Below the pieces are notes generated by a model. It did not search any database. It saw nothing but the letters and a program-made list of their open reading frames with translations, and was not told the origin of the DNA. A DNA stretch of 64,000 nt from Paenibacillus sp. FSL H8-0537 (lineage in GTDB: Bacteria > Bacillota > Bacilli > Paenibacillales > Paenibacillaceae). Position 1 is the stretch's first letter. Each line of letters begins with the position of its first letter. Positions 35,707-45,592 of the stretch are shown here, in pieces. The stretch covers positions 4,268,001-4,332,000 of the forward strand of contig NZ_CP150290.1 in NCBI RefSeq assembly GCF_038051995.1, read 5' to 3'. A program made the position numbers and the translations under genes.

Positions 35707-36264
35707 CTATGCGCGGGAGATGTATTTTCCTTCACGAGTATCGATCAACAGCACATCGTCCTCATTAATGAACATTGGCACTTGTACAGAGTGTCCCGTT
35801 TGAAGCTTTGCATTTTTAGTTGCGCCAGTAGCCGTGTTGCCTTTGATGCCTGGCTCTGTCTCAACAACCTTCAGCTCAACGCTGTTCGGCATTTGAATAC
35901 CGATGATTTCGCCTTGGTAGCTTGAAATGTTAACCGTCATGTTCTCGATTAGGAAGTTGATTTCCCATTCCAGCTGCGATTCATTCAGTTCGAACTGATC
36001 GTAGGTTTCATTGTCCATGAACGTGTACTCGGTACCGGAGTTGTACAAGTATTGAACGGCACGGTTTTCGATGACTGCACGAGCTAGCGACTCGCCAGCA
36101 CGGAACGTTTTTTCAACAACGTTGCCGTTGCGGAGGTTTTTCAGCTTGGAGCGTACGAATGCCGCGCCTTTGCCCGGCTTAACGTGCTGGAAATCGGTTA
36201 CGGAGAAAATATCTCCATCCACTTCAATTGTCAAACCTGTTTTAAAATCATTTACTGAAATCAC
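35707..36264 (-). CDS. efp: Translation elongation factor P
   Basis: The 185-residue protein has three domains: a KOW-like N-terminal domain with the modified Lys loop ([12 protein letters not shown], Lys near 32), an OB domain and a C-terminal OB domain ending in [10 protein letters not shown]. It relieves ribosome stalling at proline runs. The start is GTG with a GGAGGTAATC SD. It follows pepQ. Confidence 0.96.
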   Translation of the reverse strand: MISVNDFKTGLTIEVDGDIFSVTDFQHVKPGKGAAFVRSKLKNLRNGNVVEKTFRAGESLARAVIENRAVQYLYNSGTEYTFMDNETYDQFELNESQLEWEINFLIENMTVNISSYQGEIIGIQMPNSVELKVVETEPGIKGNTATGATKNAKLQTGHSVQVPMFINEDDVLLIDTREGKYISRA

Positions 36265-36333
36265 TACTGATTACCTCCTGGGATTAGAAAAATAGCATGC
36301 TTGATCGTGCCCTTTTACCACTGTTACCGCAAA

Positions 36334-37407
36334 TCAGCCTAAAGTGAGAAACTCCTTAGTCGATGCGGTTAATATTTTAATACCGGTGTCCGTAATTACG
36401 ATATCATCCTCAATCCTTACTCCGCCGAAACCGGGGAGATAGATGCCAGGCTCAACCGTTACCGTCATACCGGGGGTTAAAATCGTTTCGCTAAGCTTGG
36501 ACAAACGCGGAGCTTCATGAACTTCCATGCCGAGTCCGTGTCCAGTGCCGTGACCGAACTTGTCGCCATAGCCGTATTTTGTGATGACATCACGCGTCAA
36601 CGCATCCGCAACACGTCCTGTCATACCCGGACGGATATGAGCAAGGGCATTCAACTGCGCTTCCAGCACAATGTCATAAATTTCGCGATGCTTGTCCGTT
36701 GGCGTGCCGACGACAACCGTACGCGTAATATCAGAGCAATATCCTTTCAGATAGGCGCCGAAATCCAGCTTCACGAATTCATTGTTGCCAATGATTCGCT
36801 CGCTTGCCTTGCCATGCGGCAATGCCGAGCGCTCTCCGGACGCTACGATCGTCTCAAACGAAGATGAATGAGCACCGTGGCTGCGCATGAAAATTTCCAT
36901 CTCCAGCGCAATATCGCTTTCCTTCACGCCAGGCTGAAGCAGCTTCTGAATATGCGTAAACGTCGCGTCCGCCAGATCAGCAGCCTCTTGCATCACTTGC
37001 AGCTCCGCTTCATCCTTAATCATGCGCAAGCCTTCAACTAGACCCGATACCGGATGAAGGGCGATGTCGCCAAGCACAGCCGTCCAATCGGCGAATTCGC
37101 CATAAACGACATGCTCCTGCTCAAAGCCAAGCTTGCTGATTTTTCTCGCTTTCAACAGCTCTTTCACCGTTTGCATCGCTTTAGGCGCATGTTCAACGAT
37201 TTCATAGCCGATCGCCTGCTCAGGAGCCTGCGTCATATAGCGGAAATCGGTCAGCAAAATGCTGTCGCTTAACGTAATGAGGACCATACCAGAGGAGCCT
37301 GTAAATCCACTTATATAACGGCGATTGTATTCGCTGTTAATAAGAATAGCATCCAGACCCAGCTCCGCAAGGGCGCTGCGCAAGCGATTCACTCTTTCCT
37401 TTGACAT
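36334..37407 (-). CDS. pepQ: Xaa-Pro dipeptidase/aminopeptidase (M24)
   Basis: The N-terminal creatinase-like domain (about residues 1-125) precedes the pita-bread metallopeptidase domain. Metal-site segments are KLDFGAYLKGYCSDITRT, FGHGTGHGLGMEVHEAP and VTVEPGIYLPGFGGVRIEDD. It cleaves peptides with proline at the second position. B. subtilis YqhT has the same place before efp. Confidence 0.93.
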   Translation of the reverse strand: MSKERVNRLRSALAELGLDAILINSEYNRRYISGFTGSSGMVLITLSDSILLTDFRYMTQAPEQAIGYEIVEHAPKAMQTVKELLKARKISKLGFEQEHVVYGEFADWTAVLGDIALHPVSGLVEGLRMIKDEAELQVMQEAADLADATFTHIQKLLQPGVKESDIALEMEIFMRSHGAHSSSFETIVASGERSALPHGKASERIIGNNEFVKLDFGAYLKGYCSDITRTVVVGTPTDKHREIYDIVLEAQLNALAHIRPGMTGRVADALTRDVITKYGYGDKFGHGTGHGLGMEVHEAPRLSKLSETILTPGMTVTVEPGIYLPGFGGVRIEDDIVITDTGIKILTASTKEFLTLG

Positions 37408-37432
37408 TTATGTTCATCCCCTTTCCGTTTAT

Positions 37433-37873
37433 TTAAGAAATTTTCAGTTTGCGGACAAGCGCCGCAAGGCCAAGCTCGTAGCTCTGTGGACCGAAGCCGG
37501 CAATTTGCCCGACCGCTACAGGTGCAATAACCGAAACGTGACGGAATGCCTCGCGCGTATGTATGTTGGACAAATGCACCTCAACTACAGGAAGAGCTAC
37601 CGTACTAAGCGCATCGCGCAGCGCATAGCTGTAATGCGTAAGCGCCCCGGGATTAATAAGTATGCCATCCTCTGCGCCATAAGCGCTATGTATCCGATCA
37701 ATAAGGGCGCCCTCATGGTTGGATTGGAGAAAATCCAGCTGTACATTCAGACCCTTAGCCTGCTCCAGCAAATTAGCCTCAATATCAGCAAGCGTAGCCG
37801 ATCCATAAATTCCTGGCTCCCGAACGCCAAGCATATTCAGATTCGGGCCATTAAGCACCAGAATTTTGAGCAT
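37433..37873 (-). CDS. aroQ: Type II 3-dehydroquinate dehydratase
   Basis: The family start [38 protein letters not shown] and [16 protein letters not shown] (active-site His) are all present. It converts 3-dehydroquinate to dehydroshikimate in the shikimate pathway. The ATG at 37873 has a GGGAGG SD 7 nt away; a GTG two codons upstream is less well placed. It precedes pepQ by 25 bp. Confidence 0.95.
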   Translation of the reverse strand: MLKILVLNGPNLNMLGVREPGIYGSATLADIEANLLEQAKGLNVQLDFLQSNHEGALIDRIHSAYGAEDGILINPGALTHYSYALRDALSTVALPVVEVHLSNIHTREAFRHVSVIAPVAVGQIAGFGPQSYELGLAALVRKLKIS

Positions 37874-37966
37874 TTGCACACCTCCCTAACGGACAAATTC
37901 ATGCTAAAGACAAAGATCAATTGCCATTTTACCACATATGCCCGCCGCTTGAGAAGGGACAACTAT

Positions 37967-38494
37967 TCAGCTTGCTTGCAAAGGCTCTCGGGACGCCTCG
38001 TCCGTAAATTCAAAAGCAATGGTGTAGCCGATAAAAACACCCCATAGCAAAAAGACACAAAGCTCGGCACTGAGTGTATTCCAGCCCGATTTCCACACCG
38101 ATCGGGTCACATGGAGAAGCGGCCCTAAAGCAAGAAAAATGATTGCCCACCAGACAAGCCCATAGAGCACGCCAGGCCACGGGCCTTTTAGCTTGCGGAA
38201 TAACAGTCCGTATAGCAGAGCAGCAATCATTGAAAAAATAATGTAACTGCCAATACCAACCACAAGGCCCCAGCCCGACTTCAAAAAGGAGGAGCGGAAA
38301 AACGGGTCCGCCAAAATGCCTGGCAGCTCCAGCGTAAATTTCATTTCATAGAAAAACCAGCGTAAAACGCCCCAAATCAATCCTGCAAAAAAGCCCGTCG
38401 ATAAGCAATACGTCCAAATATTCGTATGATGCTTGCCTTCATATGGATTGCCTTCATCTCCAGCGGTATGTTTATTTTTTTTATTTTCTGCCAT
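37967..38494 (-). CDS. yqhR: YqhR-like membrane protein
   Basis: Four hydrophobic helices are seen (FFAGLIWGVLRWFFYEM, GWGLVVGIGSYIIFSMIAAL, PGVLYGLVWWAIIFLALGPL and ELCVFLLWGVFIGYTIAFEF). This topology and the position next to aroQ and yqhQ match the conserved Bacilli protein YqhR. Function is unknown. The frame extends to 38647; GGAGGCGAAGG favours ATG 38494, with ATG 38524 as the alternative. Confidence 0.8.
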   Translation of the reverse strand: MAENKKNKHTAGDEGNPYEGKHHTNIWTYCLSTGFFAGLIWGVLRWFFYEMKFTLELPGILADPFFRSSFLKSGWGLVVGIGSYIIFSMIAALLYGLLFRKLKGPWPGVLYGLVWWAIIFLALGPLLHVTRSVWKSGWNTLSAELCVFLLWGVFIGYTIAFEFTDEASREPLQAS

Positions 38495-38741
38495 CGTTTC
38501 CTTCGCCTCCAAACTTGAGATCATCCTTCGCTTCCTAGCTAAAAGAAGCCATGATTTAGTATGTGAAAAAAAGCATAGAAGTAACCGCCTCGCTTGGCAG
38601 CTGTTTATGGATGCCCCGTGCAGCTCAAACGTTGGCAATTGCCGCACTGATCAAGTACAATAGAACTATTCGCAAGAAATAGTAACAAATTGATTCGTCA
38701 CCTGATCGGGACGATACACTTTTAAGGAAGGTGACCAACAC

Positions 38742-39713
38742 TTGTCGCAAAAATCCAAAAGCATCTATGGAGGACAAGCTGTCATTGAAGGCGTCATGTT
38801 CGCAGGAAGCCATGTCAATGTTACAGCTGTTCGCCGCAAAAATGACGAAATCATCTTTTATGAGGTTCCGCGGACGACGCAGCGCTGGATACAGCAGCTG
38901 AAGAAAATTCCGATTGTGCGCGGGGTTGTCGGCATAATAGATTCAAGCGCCAAAGGCTCGCAGCATTTGAATTTTTCCATGGAAAATTATGCGGAGGATG
39001 AGGCACAGGAAGAAGCTGCCAAAAATCCCGAAGCACAGCCGAAGCCTGAGAAGGAACAAAAGTCCGGTTTCAGCCTTAGCATGATAGTCGGCGTTGCCGT
39101 GGCTGGTGTCCTGTCGTTTATTTTCGGCAAGCTGATTTTCACCGCAGCTCCCGCTGCGCTGGAAGAACTATTGTTCAGCAACGTATTTGAGAGCAAAATT
39201 GGTCATAACCTATTAGAAGGACTTATCAAAATCATTTTATTGCTTGCTTATCTGTACCTGATGTCGCTGACGCCGATTATCAAAAGACTGTTTCAATATC
39301 ATGGCGCCGAGCATAAAGTAATTAGCGCCTATGAAGCTGGCGAGAAGCTGACGATCAGCAATGTGCAAAAATACAGCCGCCTGCACTATCGCTGCGGCAG
39401 CAGCTTTATTATTTTCACCGTCATTGTCGGCGTTATTATTTATTCACTGCCTTTCTTCACTTGGGATTCCATTTGGGAACGAATTTATATTCGTATTTTG
39501 CTGCTTCCTCTTGTTCTTGGTATTTCTTATGAGGTGCTGCGCATTACAAATGCGCTGCGCAACATACCCGTGCTGCGCTACCTCGGTTACCCGGGCCTAT
39601 GGCTGCAATTGCTGACAACGAAAGAGCCAAAGGACGATCAGGTTGCCGTATCGATCGCTTCCTTCAATCGGATGCGCGAGCTCGATCAACAAATGTCCAA
39701 TATTAAAGCGTAA
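38742..39713 (+). CDS. yqhQ: DUF1385 membrane protein YqhQ
   Basis: The 323-residue protein starts at TTG after AAGGAAGG. YGGQAVIEGVMFAGS is the family hallmark. Three to four membrane helices follow, with FQYHGAEHKVISAYEAGE and LHYRCGSSFIIF in the middle. DUF1385 is widespread in Bacillota with no assigned biochemical role. It is divergent from yqhR. Confidence 0.88.
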   Translation: MSQKSKSIYGGQAVIEGVMFAGSHVNVTAVRRKNDEIIFYEVPRTTQRWIQQLKKIPIVRGVVGIIDSSAKGSQHLNFSMENYAEDEAQEEAAKNPEAQPKPEKEQKSGFSLSMIVGVAVAGVLSFIFGKLIFTAAPAALEELLFSNVFESKIGHNLLEGLIKIILLLAYLYLMSLTPIIKRLFQYHGAEHKVISAYEAGEKLTISNVQKYSRLHYRCGSSFIIFTVIVGVIIYSLPFFTWDSIWERIYIRILLLPLVLGISYEVLRITNALRNIPVLRYLGYPGLWLQLLTTKEPKDDQVAVSIASFNRMRELDQQMSNIKA

Positions 39714-39726
39714 GGGCGGAATGATT

Positions 39727-40032
39727 ATGGCAAACAGGCCTAAAAAATGGAGCGTGCTGGCAATTATTATTATGTCTTTGCTTGGCATCGGAGTTATTTA
39801 TGGCGTTTTGACAGATATGCGTTCATTCCTTATCCCCATTATCGTATTCGGCCTCATTTATGTGCTTTACAAGTTCCCGCCTGACCGCTGGAGAGGCCGT
39901 TCCGGCTCTGCTTCACCTCAGGCGCGCCCAGGCAACCGCTCACAGCCTGCCAAACGCCCGAAATCGCAGCGTACGCCGTTCCGCGTTATCGAAGGCGGCA
40001 AGGAAGATGATGATCTGCCGAAGTATCATTAG
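39727..40032 (+). CDS. Small membrane protein of unknown function
   Basis: From ATG 39727 (AAGGGCGG SD) the protein has 101 residues. It has two helices (LAIIIMSLLGIGVIYGVLT and SFLIPIIVFGLIYVLYKF) and a basic Ser/Pro/Arg tail ending in VIEGGKEDDDLPKYH. I do not recognise the family. It lies 13 bp after yqhQ and ends at a terminator, so it is an operon partner of yqhQ. Confidence 0.7.
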   Translation: MANRPKKWSVLAIIIMSLLGIGVIYGVLTDMRSFLIPIIVFGLIYVLYKFPPDRWRGRSGSASPQARPGNRSQPAKRPKSQRTPFRVIEGGKEDDDLPKYH

Positions 40033-40067
40033 GCCATTCTAGCGGGCACTAGCAGCTAGCAGACAAT

Positions 40068-40112
40068 TAAAAAGAGCGTGACCTCCTTTATACGGGGGTC
40101 ACGCTCTTTTTG
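40068..40112. terminator. Bidirectional terminator between the yqhQ operon and mntR
   Basis: AAAAAGAGCGTGACCTCC pairs with GGGGGTCACGCTCTTTTT around a 7-nt loop. Confidence 0.9.
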
Positions 40113-40155
40113 CAGGTACATGCATCAGCTTGCGTTTCACAACATATTTGCATAA

Positions 40156-40578
40156 TCACTCATTATCGAGCTCAGCGCGAACCGCTTTAAGAGCGTCTAA
40201 TCGGGAGGGATCGCGTTCAAAGAAAGCGACGAGCGTCTCAATGCAGGTAATCGAATCCCAGCTTAAATGATGCTCAATGCCTTCGACATCTTGATAAATA
40301 TTCTCATCTTGGACGCCGATAATGGCCAAAAATGATTCCAGCAGATGGTGGCGCTCCACAAGCCGCTTGCCCATCTTCTTGCCTTTTGTCGTTAATACAA
40401 GACCACGATATTTCTCATAAATTAAATAGTTATCTTTATCGAGCTTTTGAATCATCTTCGTCACTGACGAAGGGTGAACCTCCAGCCCTTCCGCAATATC
40501 CGACACTCTCGCGTAACCTTTTTCGTCTATGAGCTTATAAATTCGTTCCAAGTAGTCTTCCATGCTCGGTGTCGGCAT
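40156..40578 (-). CDS. mntR: Manganese-responsive repressor MntR
   Basis: This DtxR-family protein closely follows B. subtilis Mnt[13 protein letters not shown] (Asp8 and Glu11 metal ligands), [20 protein letters not shown] (helix-turn-helix), [10 protein letters not shown] and [11 protein letters not shown] (Glu/His ligands). It represses manganese importers when Mn2+ is sufficient. The frame extends to 40608; the ATG at 40578 has an AGGGGG SD, giving 140 residues. Confidence 0.95.
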   Translation of the reverse strand: MPTPSMEDYLERIYKLIDEKGYARVSDIAEGLEVHPSSVTKMIQKLDKDNYLIYEKYRGLVLTTKGKKMGKRLVERHHLLESFLAIIGVQDENIYQDVEGIEHHLSWDSITCIETLVAFFERDPSRLDALKAVRAELDNE

Positions 40579-40725
40579 TGAAGAACCCCCTAACCCAACT
40601 TCTTTCACCTTGTTTCCTCGGCGTTACTTTAGTATCATACACTGTTTTGAAACCTGACTGCAACCTTAAGGACAATCCGGGGTACACAATAATTAATGAC
40701 ATTAGCGATTGCGGCATTTCTTGCA

Positions 40726-40828
40726 ATATAAGAATTTATAAGTTTCACATTGATCATTAGGCTTATATTTCTCGGACTGAAACGCGCTGCGCCGCCAGAG
40801 GACGGCTTTCGGCCATTTCACCTTGCAA
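40726..40828 (-). repeat. Dispersed cruciform repeat, copy F
   Basis: On the minus strand it reads AAGGTGAAATGGCCGAAAGC, CCGTCCTCTGGCGGCGCAGC, GCGTTTC and GAGAAATATAAGCC, then an AT-rich tail shared with copy G. It lies in the 336-bp gap between mntR and splB, which is otherwise without features I can name. Confidence 0.8.
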
Positions 40829-40914
40829 CTCCCAGTTTGAAGCCCTATCCTTTGTCGCATATTATAGCGTAAGCTTCTTATTTTGAAGCATCAAAGCAAA
40901 GGAGGGTGCGGCTC

Positions 40915-41985
40915 ATGGCTTCCACCGTAGAGGAGCGTCCGAAAGCAGCGCTGAAGAGCTTATCCTTCGTTCCTGAGCTCGTCTATTTCGAGCCAGATGC
41001 GCTCAATTATCCGAAAGGCAAGCGCATTTATGACTGGGTTCAAAAGGAAGGCATTCCTTTCCGCATGACCAGCTCGCATAACCGGATTACTAATTTGCCC
41101 GGTGAAACCGAGCTGGAAAAATACCGGATTGCCAAACGCACACTAGTTGTCGGCATTCGCAAAACGTTAACCTTCGATACGTCCAAGCCTTCAGCGGAAT
41201 ACGCTATTCCCATTGCCACCGGCTGCATGGCGCATTGCCATTATTGCTATTTGCAGACGACGCTTGGCGCCAAGCCCTATATTCGCGTTTACGTCAACAT
41301 CGATGATATTTTGGGCGCAGCCAAGCAATACATCGACGAGCGAGTACCGGAAATCACTCGCTTCGAGGCAGCCTGTACGTCCGATCCCGTCGGGCTGGAG
41401 CCGATTACAGGCAGTCTGCGCGAGCTCATTGAATTTATGGCGGAGCAGCCTCTTGGCAGATTGCGCTTCGTCACCAAATTTCATCATGTGGATTCCCTGC
41501 TGGATGTTAAGCATAATGGCCATACACGCATTCGCTTCAGCGTCAACAGCAAATACGTGATTAAAAATTTCGAGCCGGCCACCTCGCGCTTCGAGCAGCG
41601 GATTGAAGCCGCAGCCAAGGTAGCTAAAGCCGGTTATCCGCTCGGCTTTATCATTGCGCCGATTATCTGGCATGACGGCTGGGAGGAAGGCTACGCCGAG
41701 CTGCTCGCATCGCTTGCAGAGGCCCTGCCTGAGGAGGCAAAGCAAGCTGATCTGACCTTTGAGCTCATCCAGCACCGCTTTACGAAAACAGCAAAAAATG
41801 TAATCGAGCGCCGTTATCCGCGCACGAAGCTGGAAATGGATATTGAGAAACGCAAATACAAATGGGGCCGCTGGGGACAAGGAAAATACGTCTACCCTAC
41901 AGAACAAGCAGATGCGCTCCGATTGTTTATATCAGAGCGCATCTTTGAGCATTTTCCACAAGCCAAAATTGAATATTTCACTTAA
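40915..41985 (+). CDS. splB: Spore photoproduct lyase
   Basis: The radical SAM cluster motif is ATGCMAHCHYCYLQ (Cys about 104, 108, 111), and the H-atom donor Cys is in FEAACTSDPVGLEP (about 154). It reverses the UV-induced spore photoproduct in DNA at germination. The ATG at 40915 has a GGAGG SD; an in-frame GTG at 40906 is less likely. B. subtilis has splA before splB, which is not seen here. Confidence 0.94.
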   Translation: MASTVEERPKAALKSLSFVPELVYFEPDALNYPKGKRIYDWVQKEGIPFRMTSSHNRITNLPGETELEKYRIAKRTLVVGIRKTLTFDTSKPSAEYAIPIATGCMAHCHYCYLQTTLGAKPYIRVYVNIDDILGAAKQYIDERVPEITRFEAACTSDPVGLEPITGSLRELIEFMAEQPLGRLRFVTKFHHVDSLLDVKHNGHTRIRFSVNSKYVIKNFEPATSRFEQRIEAAAKVAKAGYPLGFIIAPIIWHDGWEEGYAELLASLAEALPEEAKQADLTFELIQHRFTKTAKNVIERRYPRTKLEMDIEKRKYKWGRWGQGKYVYPTEQADALRLFISERIFEHFPQAKIEYFT

Positions 41986-42001
41986 GACTTAAGCTTTAGA
42001 C

Positions 42002-42721
42002 TTAAAACTTCAGCCAATCCGGCGTTATGAGGTTAAGCCATGAAGTAATTTGCGTCATTTGATCCGTGAAGAGCATAATGCCGAGCAAAATCATAATCGC
42101 TCCGCCCACCTTCATCACCGTATTCGTATATTTCAGCAGCCATCTCGCTGAGCCAAGGAAAAAGGCTAATACGAAAAAAGGAATGGCGAAACCTAGAGCA
42201 TATGCCGTTGTCAGCTTAAACCAGGTATTCGGCTCGGATGCCGCCAATGCCAGAATAGCCGTTAAGGCAGGACCTGTGCATGGCGACCACCCGGCCGAAA
42301 ATCCGATACCAAAAATAAACGAGCCCAAATAACCCGTTTTTTTCGAAGGATCGAAAGGCAGCTTGCGCGTCTTCATTAGCAATTGCGGCTGAAAAACACC
42401 TAGCAGGAACAGCCCCATCAGCACAATCAAAATCGCCGATAATTTGCGAATGAGCGGCTCATACTCACTGAAGGTTTCCGCGAACACATTCGTGCCATAA
42501 CCAAGCGTGTAATACACCGTACAAAAGCCAATAATGAAAAACAGCGTATGCAGCATCGTGCGGGAGCGCATATGCTTGCTCGTATGCTCATTATTTTTGA
42601 GATCGCTGACAGAAATACCGGTTATGTAAGACAAATAAGATGGATACAAGGGCAAGCAGCATGGAGAGATAAAGGAGGCAAAGCCAGCCCCAAGTGCGAG
42701 CCAAATATTAATATCGTTCAC
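42002..42721 (-). CDS. ccdA: Cytochrome c biogenesis thiol transporter CcdA
   Basis: The 239-residue membrane protein has six helices, with the redox Cys pair motifs FISPCCLPLYPSYLSYI and GFSAGWSPCTGP. It moves electrons from cytoplasmic thioredoxin to extracytoplasmic thiols for cytochrome c maturation or spore functions. The start is GTG with a GAGGTG SD. It is tail-to-tail with splB. Confidence 0.92.
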   Translation of the reverse strand: MNDINIWLALGAGFASFISPCCLPLYPSYLSYITGISVSDLKNNEHTSKHMRSRTMLHTLFFIIGFCTVYYTLGYGTNVFAETFSEYEPLIRKLSAILIVLMGLFLLGVFQPQLLMKTRKLPFDPSKKTGYLGSFIFGIGFSAGWSPCTGPALTAILALAASEPNTWFKLTTAYALGFAIPFFVLAFFLGSARWLLKYTNTVMKVGGAIMILLGIMLFTDQMTQITSWLNLITPDWLKF

Positions 42722-42742
42722 CGTACAGCACCTCGATTTTGA

Positions 42743-43561
42743 TTAACTCCCTGTTCGTATTCCCCGCTTGAACAGCAGCAGGCCCAGCAAAATAACAATT
42801 AGCAGAAGCACGATCGTGCCGCCAGGAGCCAAATTCCAAATCCCTGCAATCATCAAGCCGCAAATAACGGCAATTTCACCAATAATGACGACGGTAATAA
42901 TGCTCTGCCGAAAGCTGCGCGCAATAATAAGACTGCAAGCCGCTGGAATCGTCAGCAGCGCAGACACAAGCAGCGCTCCAACAATTTTGATGGAAGCACT
43001 AATAACAAGCGCGGTTAGCACGCTAATCATAACATTATAAAAACGGACGGGCAACCCGCTCACCGCTGCTGCATCCTCGTCAAAAGTGAGCAAAAACAGC
43101 TCCTTCACCTGCAGCCTGATGGCTACAAGAACGACAACCGTTACAATGGCAATCGTAATTAAATCGATGTTGCTCAGCGTATAAATGCTGCCAAATAAAT
43201 AGCCGGTGACATTGACATTAAAGCCCTTGCCCATTGTAAACAATATCGAAGCCAGCGCAACGCCTCCCGACATAATAATCGCAATTGACAGCTCGGCATA
43301 GGATTTATAAGCTTTCCTCAGCTTTTCGATTGCGAATGAAGCCGCAACAGCGAACAGCAAGCCTACTGCAACCGGATATACCCCAATTAAGAAACCAAGC
43401 GCAACACCTGCAATGGATACATGCGACAGCGTATCGCCAATCATGGACAAACGGCGCAGCACGAGAAAAATGCCCATCAGCGGTGCTGTCACTCCGATAA
43501 GCAAGCCGCCAATCAGCGCCCTTTGAAAAAATTCGCTAGTAACGATCTCCAACCTGAACAA
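42743..43561 (-). CDS. znuB: Zinc ABC transporter permease
   Basis: Nine hydrophobic helices are predicted. LVLRRLSMIGDTLSHVSIAGVA and VGALLVSALLTIPAACSLII are typical of the ABC-3 permease family (zinc/manganese). The start overlaps the znuC end by about 26 bases. A TTG at 43552 is an alternative start with better SD spacing (AGAAGAGG). It partners with ZnuC and ZnuA below. Confidence 0.92.
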   Translation of the reverse strand: MFRLEIVTSEFFQRALIGGLLIGVTAPLMGIFLVLRRLSMIGDTLSHVSIAGVALGFLIGVYPVAVGLLFAVAASFAIEKLRKAYKSYAELSIAIIMSGGVALASILFTMGKGFNVNVTGYLFGSIYTLSNIDLITIAIVTVVVLVAIRLQVKELFLLTFDEDAAAVSGLPVRFYNVMISVLTALVISASIKIVGALLVSALLTIPAACSLIIARSFRQSIITVVIIGEIAVICGLMIAGIWNLAPGGTIVLLLIVILLGLLLFKRGIRTGS

Positions 43562-44381
43562 CCTCTTCTCTGCTATCCATTTCCTGACGAAGCCCGCGCA
43601 GGCTGTGAGTCAGATCATCTTGCGCACAATTTTGCAAATCATGCGAATGCTTTTTATAAAATTTCAGCTTGCCGCTTTGCGCCGCCTGATGCAGCCCCAA
43701 ATAAGTGCGGATCATCTCCATATCATGGGACACCATGAGAAAGGTGATGTTGTGATGCTGATGCATATGCTTGATCATGTGGAAGAAGCTTTCCTGCGTC
43801 TCGGCGTCGATCCCCACTGTAGGCTCATCCAAAATGAGCAGCGACGGATTGTTAATGAGCGCCCGTGCCAAAAAAGCACGCTGCTGCTGGCCGCCGGATA
43901 GCTGGCCGATTCGCTTGTCCGCCAAATCCTCAATTTTCATCGCATGCAGCGCATCATCTGCCTTTAAGTGATCGCTCTTCGTTATGCGGCGAAACAGCTT
44001 ATTGCGACCGTATAGGCCGGATATCACCACTTCACGAACCGTAGCTGGAAAAAGCGGATTAAATGCATTTTTTTGCGGCACATAACCGATTTTTTCCCAT
44101 GCCTTAAACTGGCCTACAGGCTCGCCGAATAAACGGATGACGCCGCTCTCAGGCCTCAGCAAGCCGACAATCATTTTGAGCAGTGTCGTTTTTCCCGCAC
44201 CGTTCGAGCCAATCAGCCCGATAAAATCACGCTCGCGAACGCTCAGATTAAGCTCCGTAATGACGCGCTGCTGCTGGTACGAGAAGGTAACGCCCTCCAG
44301 CGAAATAATATCCTGATGGCAGTCTCCTGCTGGGCCAGGCAGCAAGTCCGTTTCCGGTCGCATCTCTGACATTTGTTGCAT
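43536..44381 (-). CDS. znuC: Zinc ABC transporter ATPase
   Basis: Walker A is GSNGAGKTTLLKM, the signature is LSGGQQQRAFLARAL and Walker B is LLILDEPTVGID. It energises zinc import through ZnuB. The N terminus (about residues 1-28) is a non-conserved extension. The C terminus is rather His-rich. The start has a GGGAGG SD. Confidence 0.93.
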   Translation of the reverse strand: MQQMSEMRPETDLLPGPAGDCHQDIISLEGVTFSYQQQRVITELNLSVRERDFIGLIGSNGAGKTTLLKMIVGLLRPESGVIRLFGEPVGQFKAWEKIGYVPQKNAFNPLFPATVREVVISGLYGRNKLFRRITKSDHLKADDALHAMKIEDLADKRIGQLSGGQQQRAFLARALINNPSLLILDEPTVGIDAETQESFFHMIKHMHQHHNITFLMVSHDMEMIRTYLGLHQAAQSGKLKFYKKHSHDLQNCAQDDLTHSLRGLRQEMDSREEVVQVGDRY

Positions 44382-44501
44382 CCTGTCAACCTCCCTTGCC
44401 TTTTACTCTATTGCTATACTTCCCTGATTATATCATTTATACAGCACCGTATACCTAGAGACTGCGACGAAATAAAGTACCGTTAATTTCCTCGAAGCTC
44501 C

Positions 44502-45551
44502 TTATTGCAGTGCTTTCAGAAGATTTTGCAAATTCGCTTCCATGAGCGTAATGTAGGTATCGCCGTTTTTCTCCTGCTCTGGCGTTAGCCCTTCTACCGG
44601 ATTCAGCATCAAGGTGTCTACCTTCGCTTCACTCGCGAGCGTATCAGCAAGCGCTGGAGATACAAGCTCCTCGAAGAAAATATAGCGAATGCCATTTTCC
44701 TTCACAAATTTGGCGATGTTAAGCAAATCCTGCGCTCTAGGCTCTGCATCAGCCGATAATCCCATTATAGCCGTTTGCGTCAAGCCGTAGTCGCGGGCCA
44801 AATATCCGAATGCCTGATGGGATACCACAATATCCTTCATCGATGTTTTGGACAGCTCCTGCTCGAACTTCGCATCGAGTGCTGCAAGCTTGCTATGCAG
44901 CGCTTCATAGTTAGCCTCATATTCAGTTTTGTGGGCACTGTCCACTTGAATGAGGCTGTTTTTCACATTTTCAGCCATAATGATTGCCGATTTCGGGCTG
45001 ACCCAAGTATGAGGATCGACATCCAAGGCGTGCTCATGATCATGCTCATCCGCAGCCGCTCCTTCTGCCTCATCGCTGTGCTCGTCATGCTCCGCATGTT
45101 CTTCATGCTCGGCATGCTCCTCTGCCGTTTCTCCGCTGTGGTCATGCTCTTCTTCTGGATTTCCTTGAATCAGCTCTACGCCCTTGCTCATTTCGGCCGT
45201 AATGATCGTTTGATCGTTAGGCAATCCCTTCAGAAAGCTGTCCGTCCAGCCTTCCAGCCCTGCGCCATTGTATAGAAACAGCTGCGCTTTGGAGGCGGTA
45301 CTCAGATCCTGGCTTTTCGGCGTCCAGTCATGCGGCTCCACACCTGCCGGAATTAGATTGACGACATTGACATATTCTCCGCCAATCTCTGAGGCAAAAT
45401 AATAGAGTGGATAAAAACTAGTCACGACATTCGTCTTGCCTTCTACGATAGAAGACTTCGAATTGCTGCCGCAGGCGGACAGCACAAGTACAACAGATAA
45501 CAATAAAGCGGCCATAGCCGTTATTTTCTTGCTTGAAAATACATTTTTCAT
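44502..45551 (-). CDS. znuA: Zinc ABC transporter solute-binding lipoprotein
   Basis: The lipobox is LVLSACGS (Cys about 27). The cluster A-I fold has FYPLYYFASEIGGEYVNVVN, GVEPHDWTPKSQD and DPHTWVSPKSA. A His/Glu/Asp-rich loop (about residues 135-175, with HDHSGE, EEHAEHEEHAEHDEH and DEHDHEH) is the zinc-trapping loop of ZnuA-type proteins and marks it as zinc rather than manganese specific. It is the first gene of the operon, under a Zur box. Confidence 0.94.
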   Translation of the reverse strand: MKNVFSSKKITAMAALLLSVVLVLSACGSNSKSSIVEGKTNVVTSFYPLYYFASEIGGEYVNVVNLIPAGVEPHDWTPKSQDLSTASKAQLFLYNGAGLEGWTDSFLKGLPNDQTIITAEMSKGVELIQGNPEEEHDHSGETAEEHAEHEEHAEHDEHSDEAEGAAADEHDHEHALDVDPHTWVSPKSAIIMAENVKNSLIQVDSAHKTEYEANYEALHSKLAALDAKFEQELSKTSMKDIVVSHQAFGYLARDYGLTQTAIMGLSADAEPRAQDLLNIAKFVKENGIRYIFFEELVSPALADTLASEAKVDTLMLNPVEGLTPEQEKNGDTYITLMEANLQNLLKALQ

Positions 45552-45592
45552 ATCGTAAATGCTCCATTTCTGTGAAAACCGTTTTCTTTTAA

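Noticed and set aside
40850..40890. Sigma-G promoter for splB (CATATTATA with TGAAG upstream)
   Set aside because: The spacing between the two elements is about 14-15 bp, too short for sigma-G (17-18).
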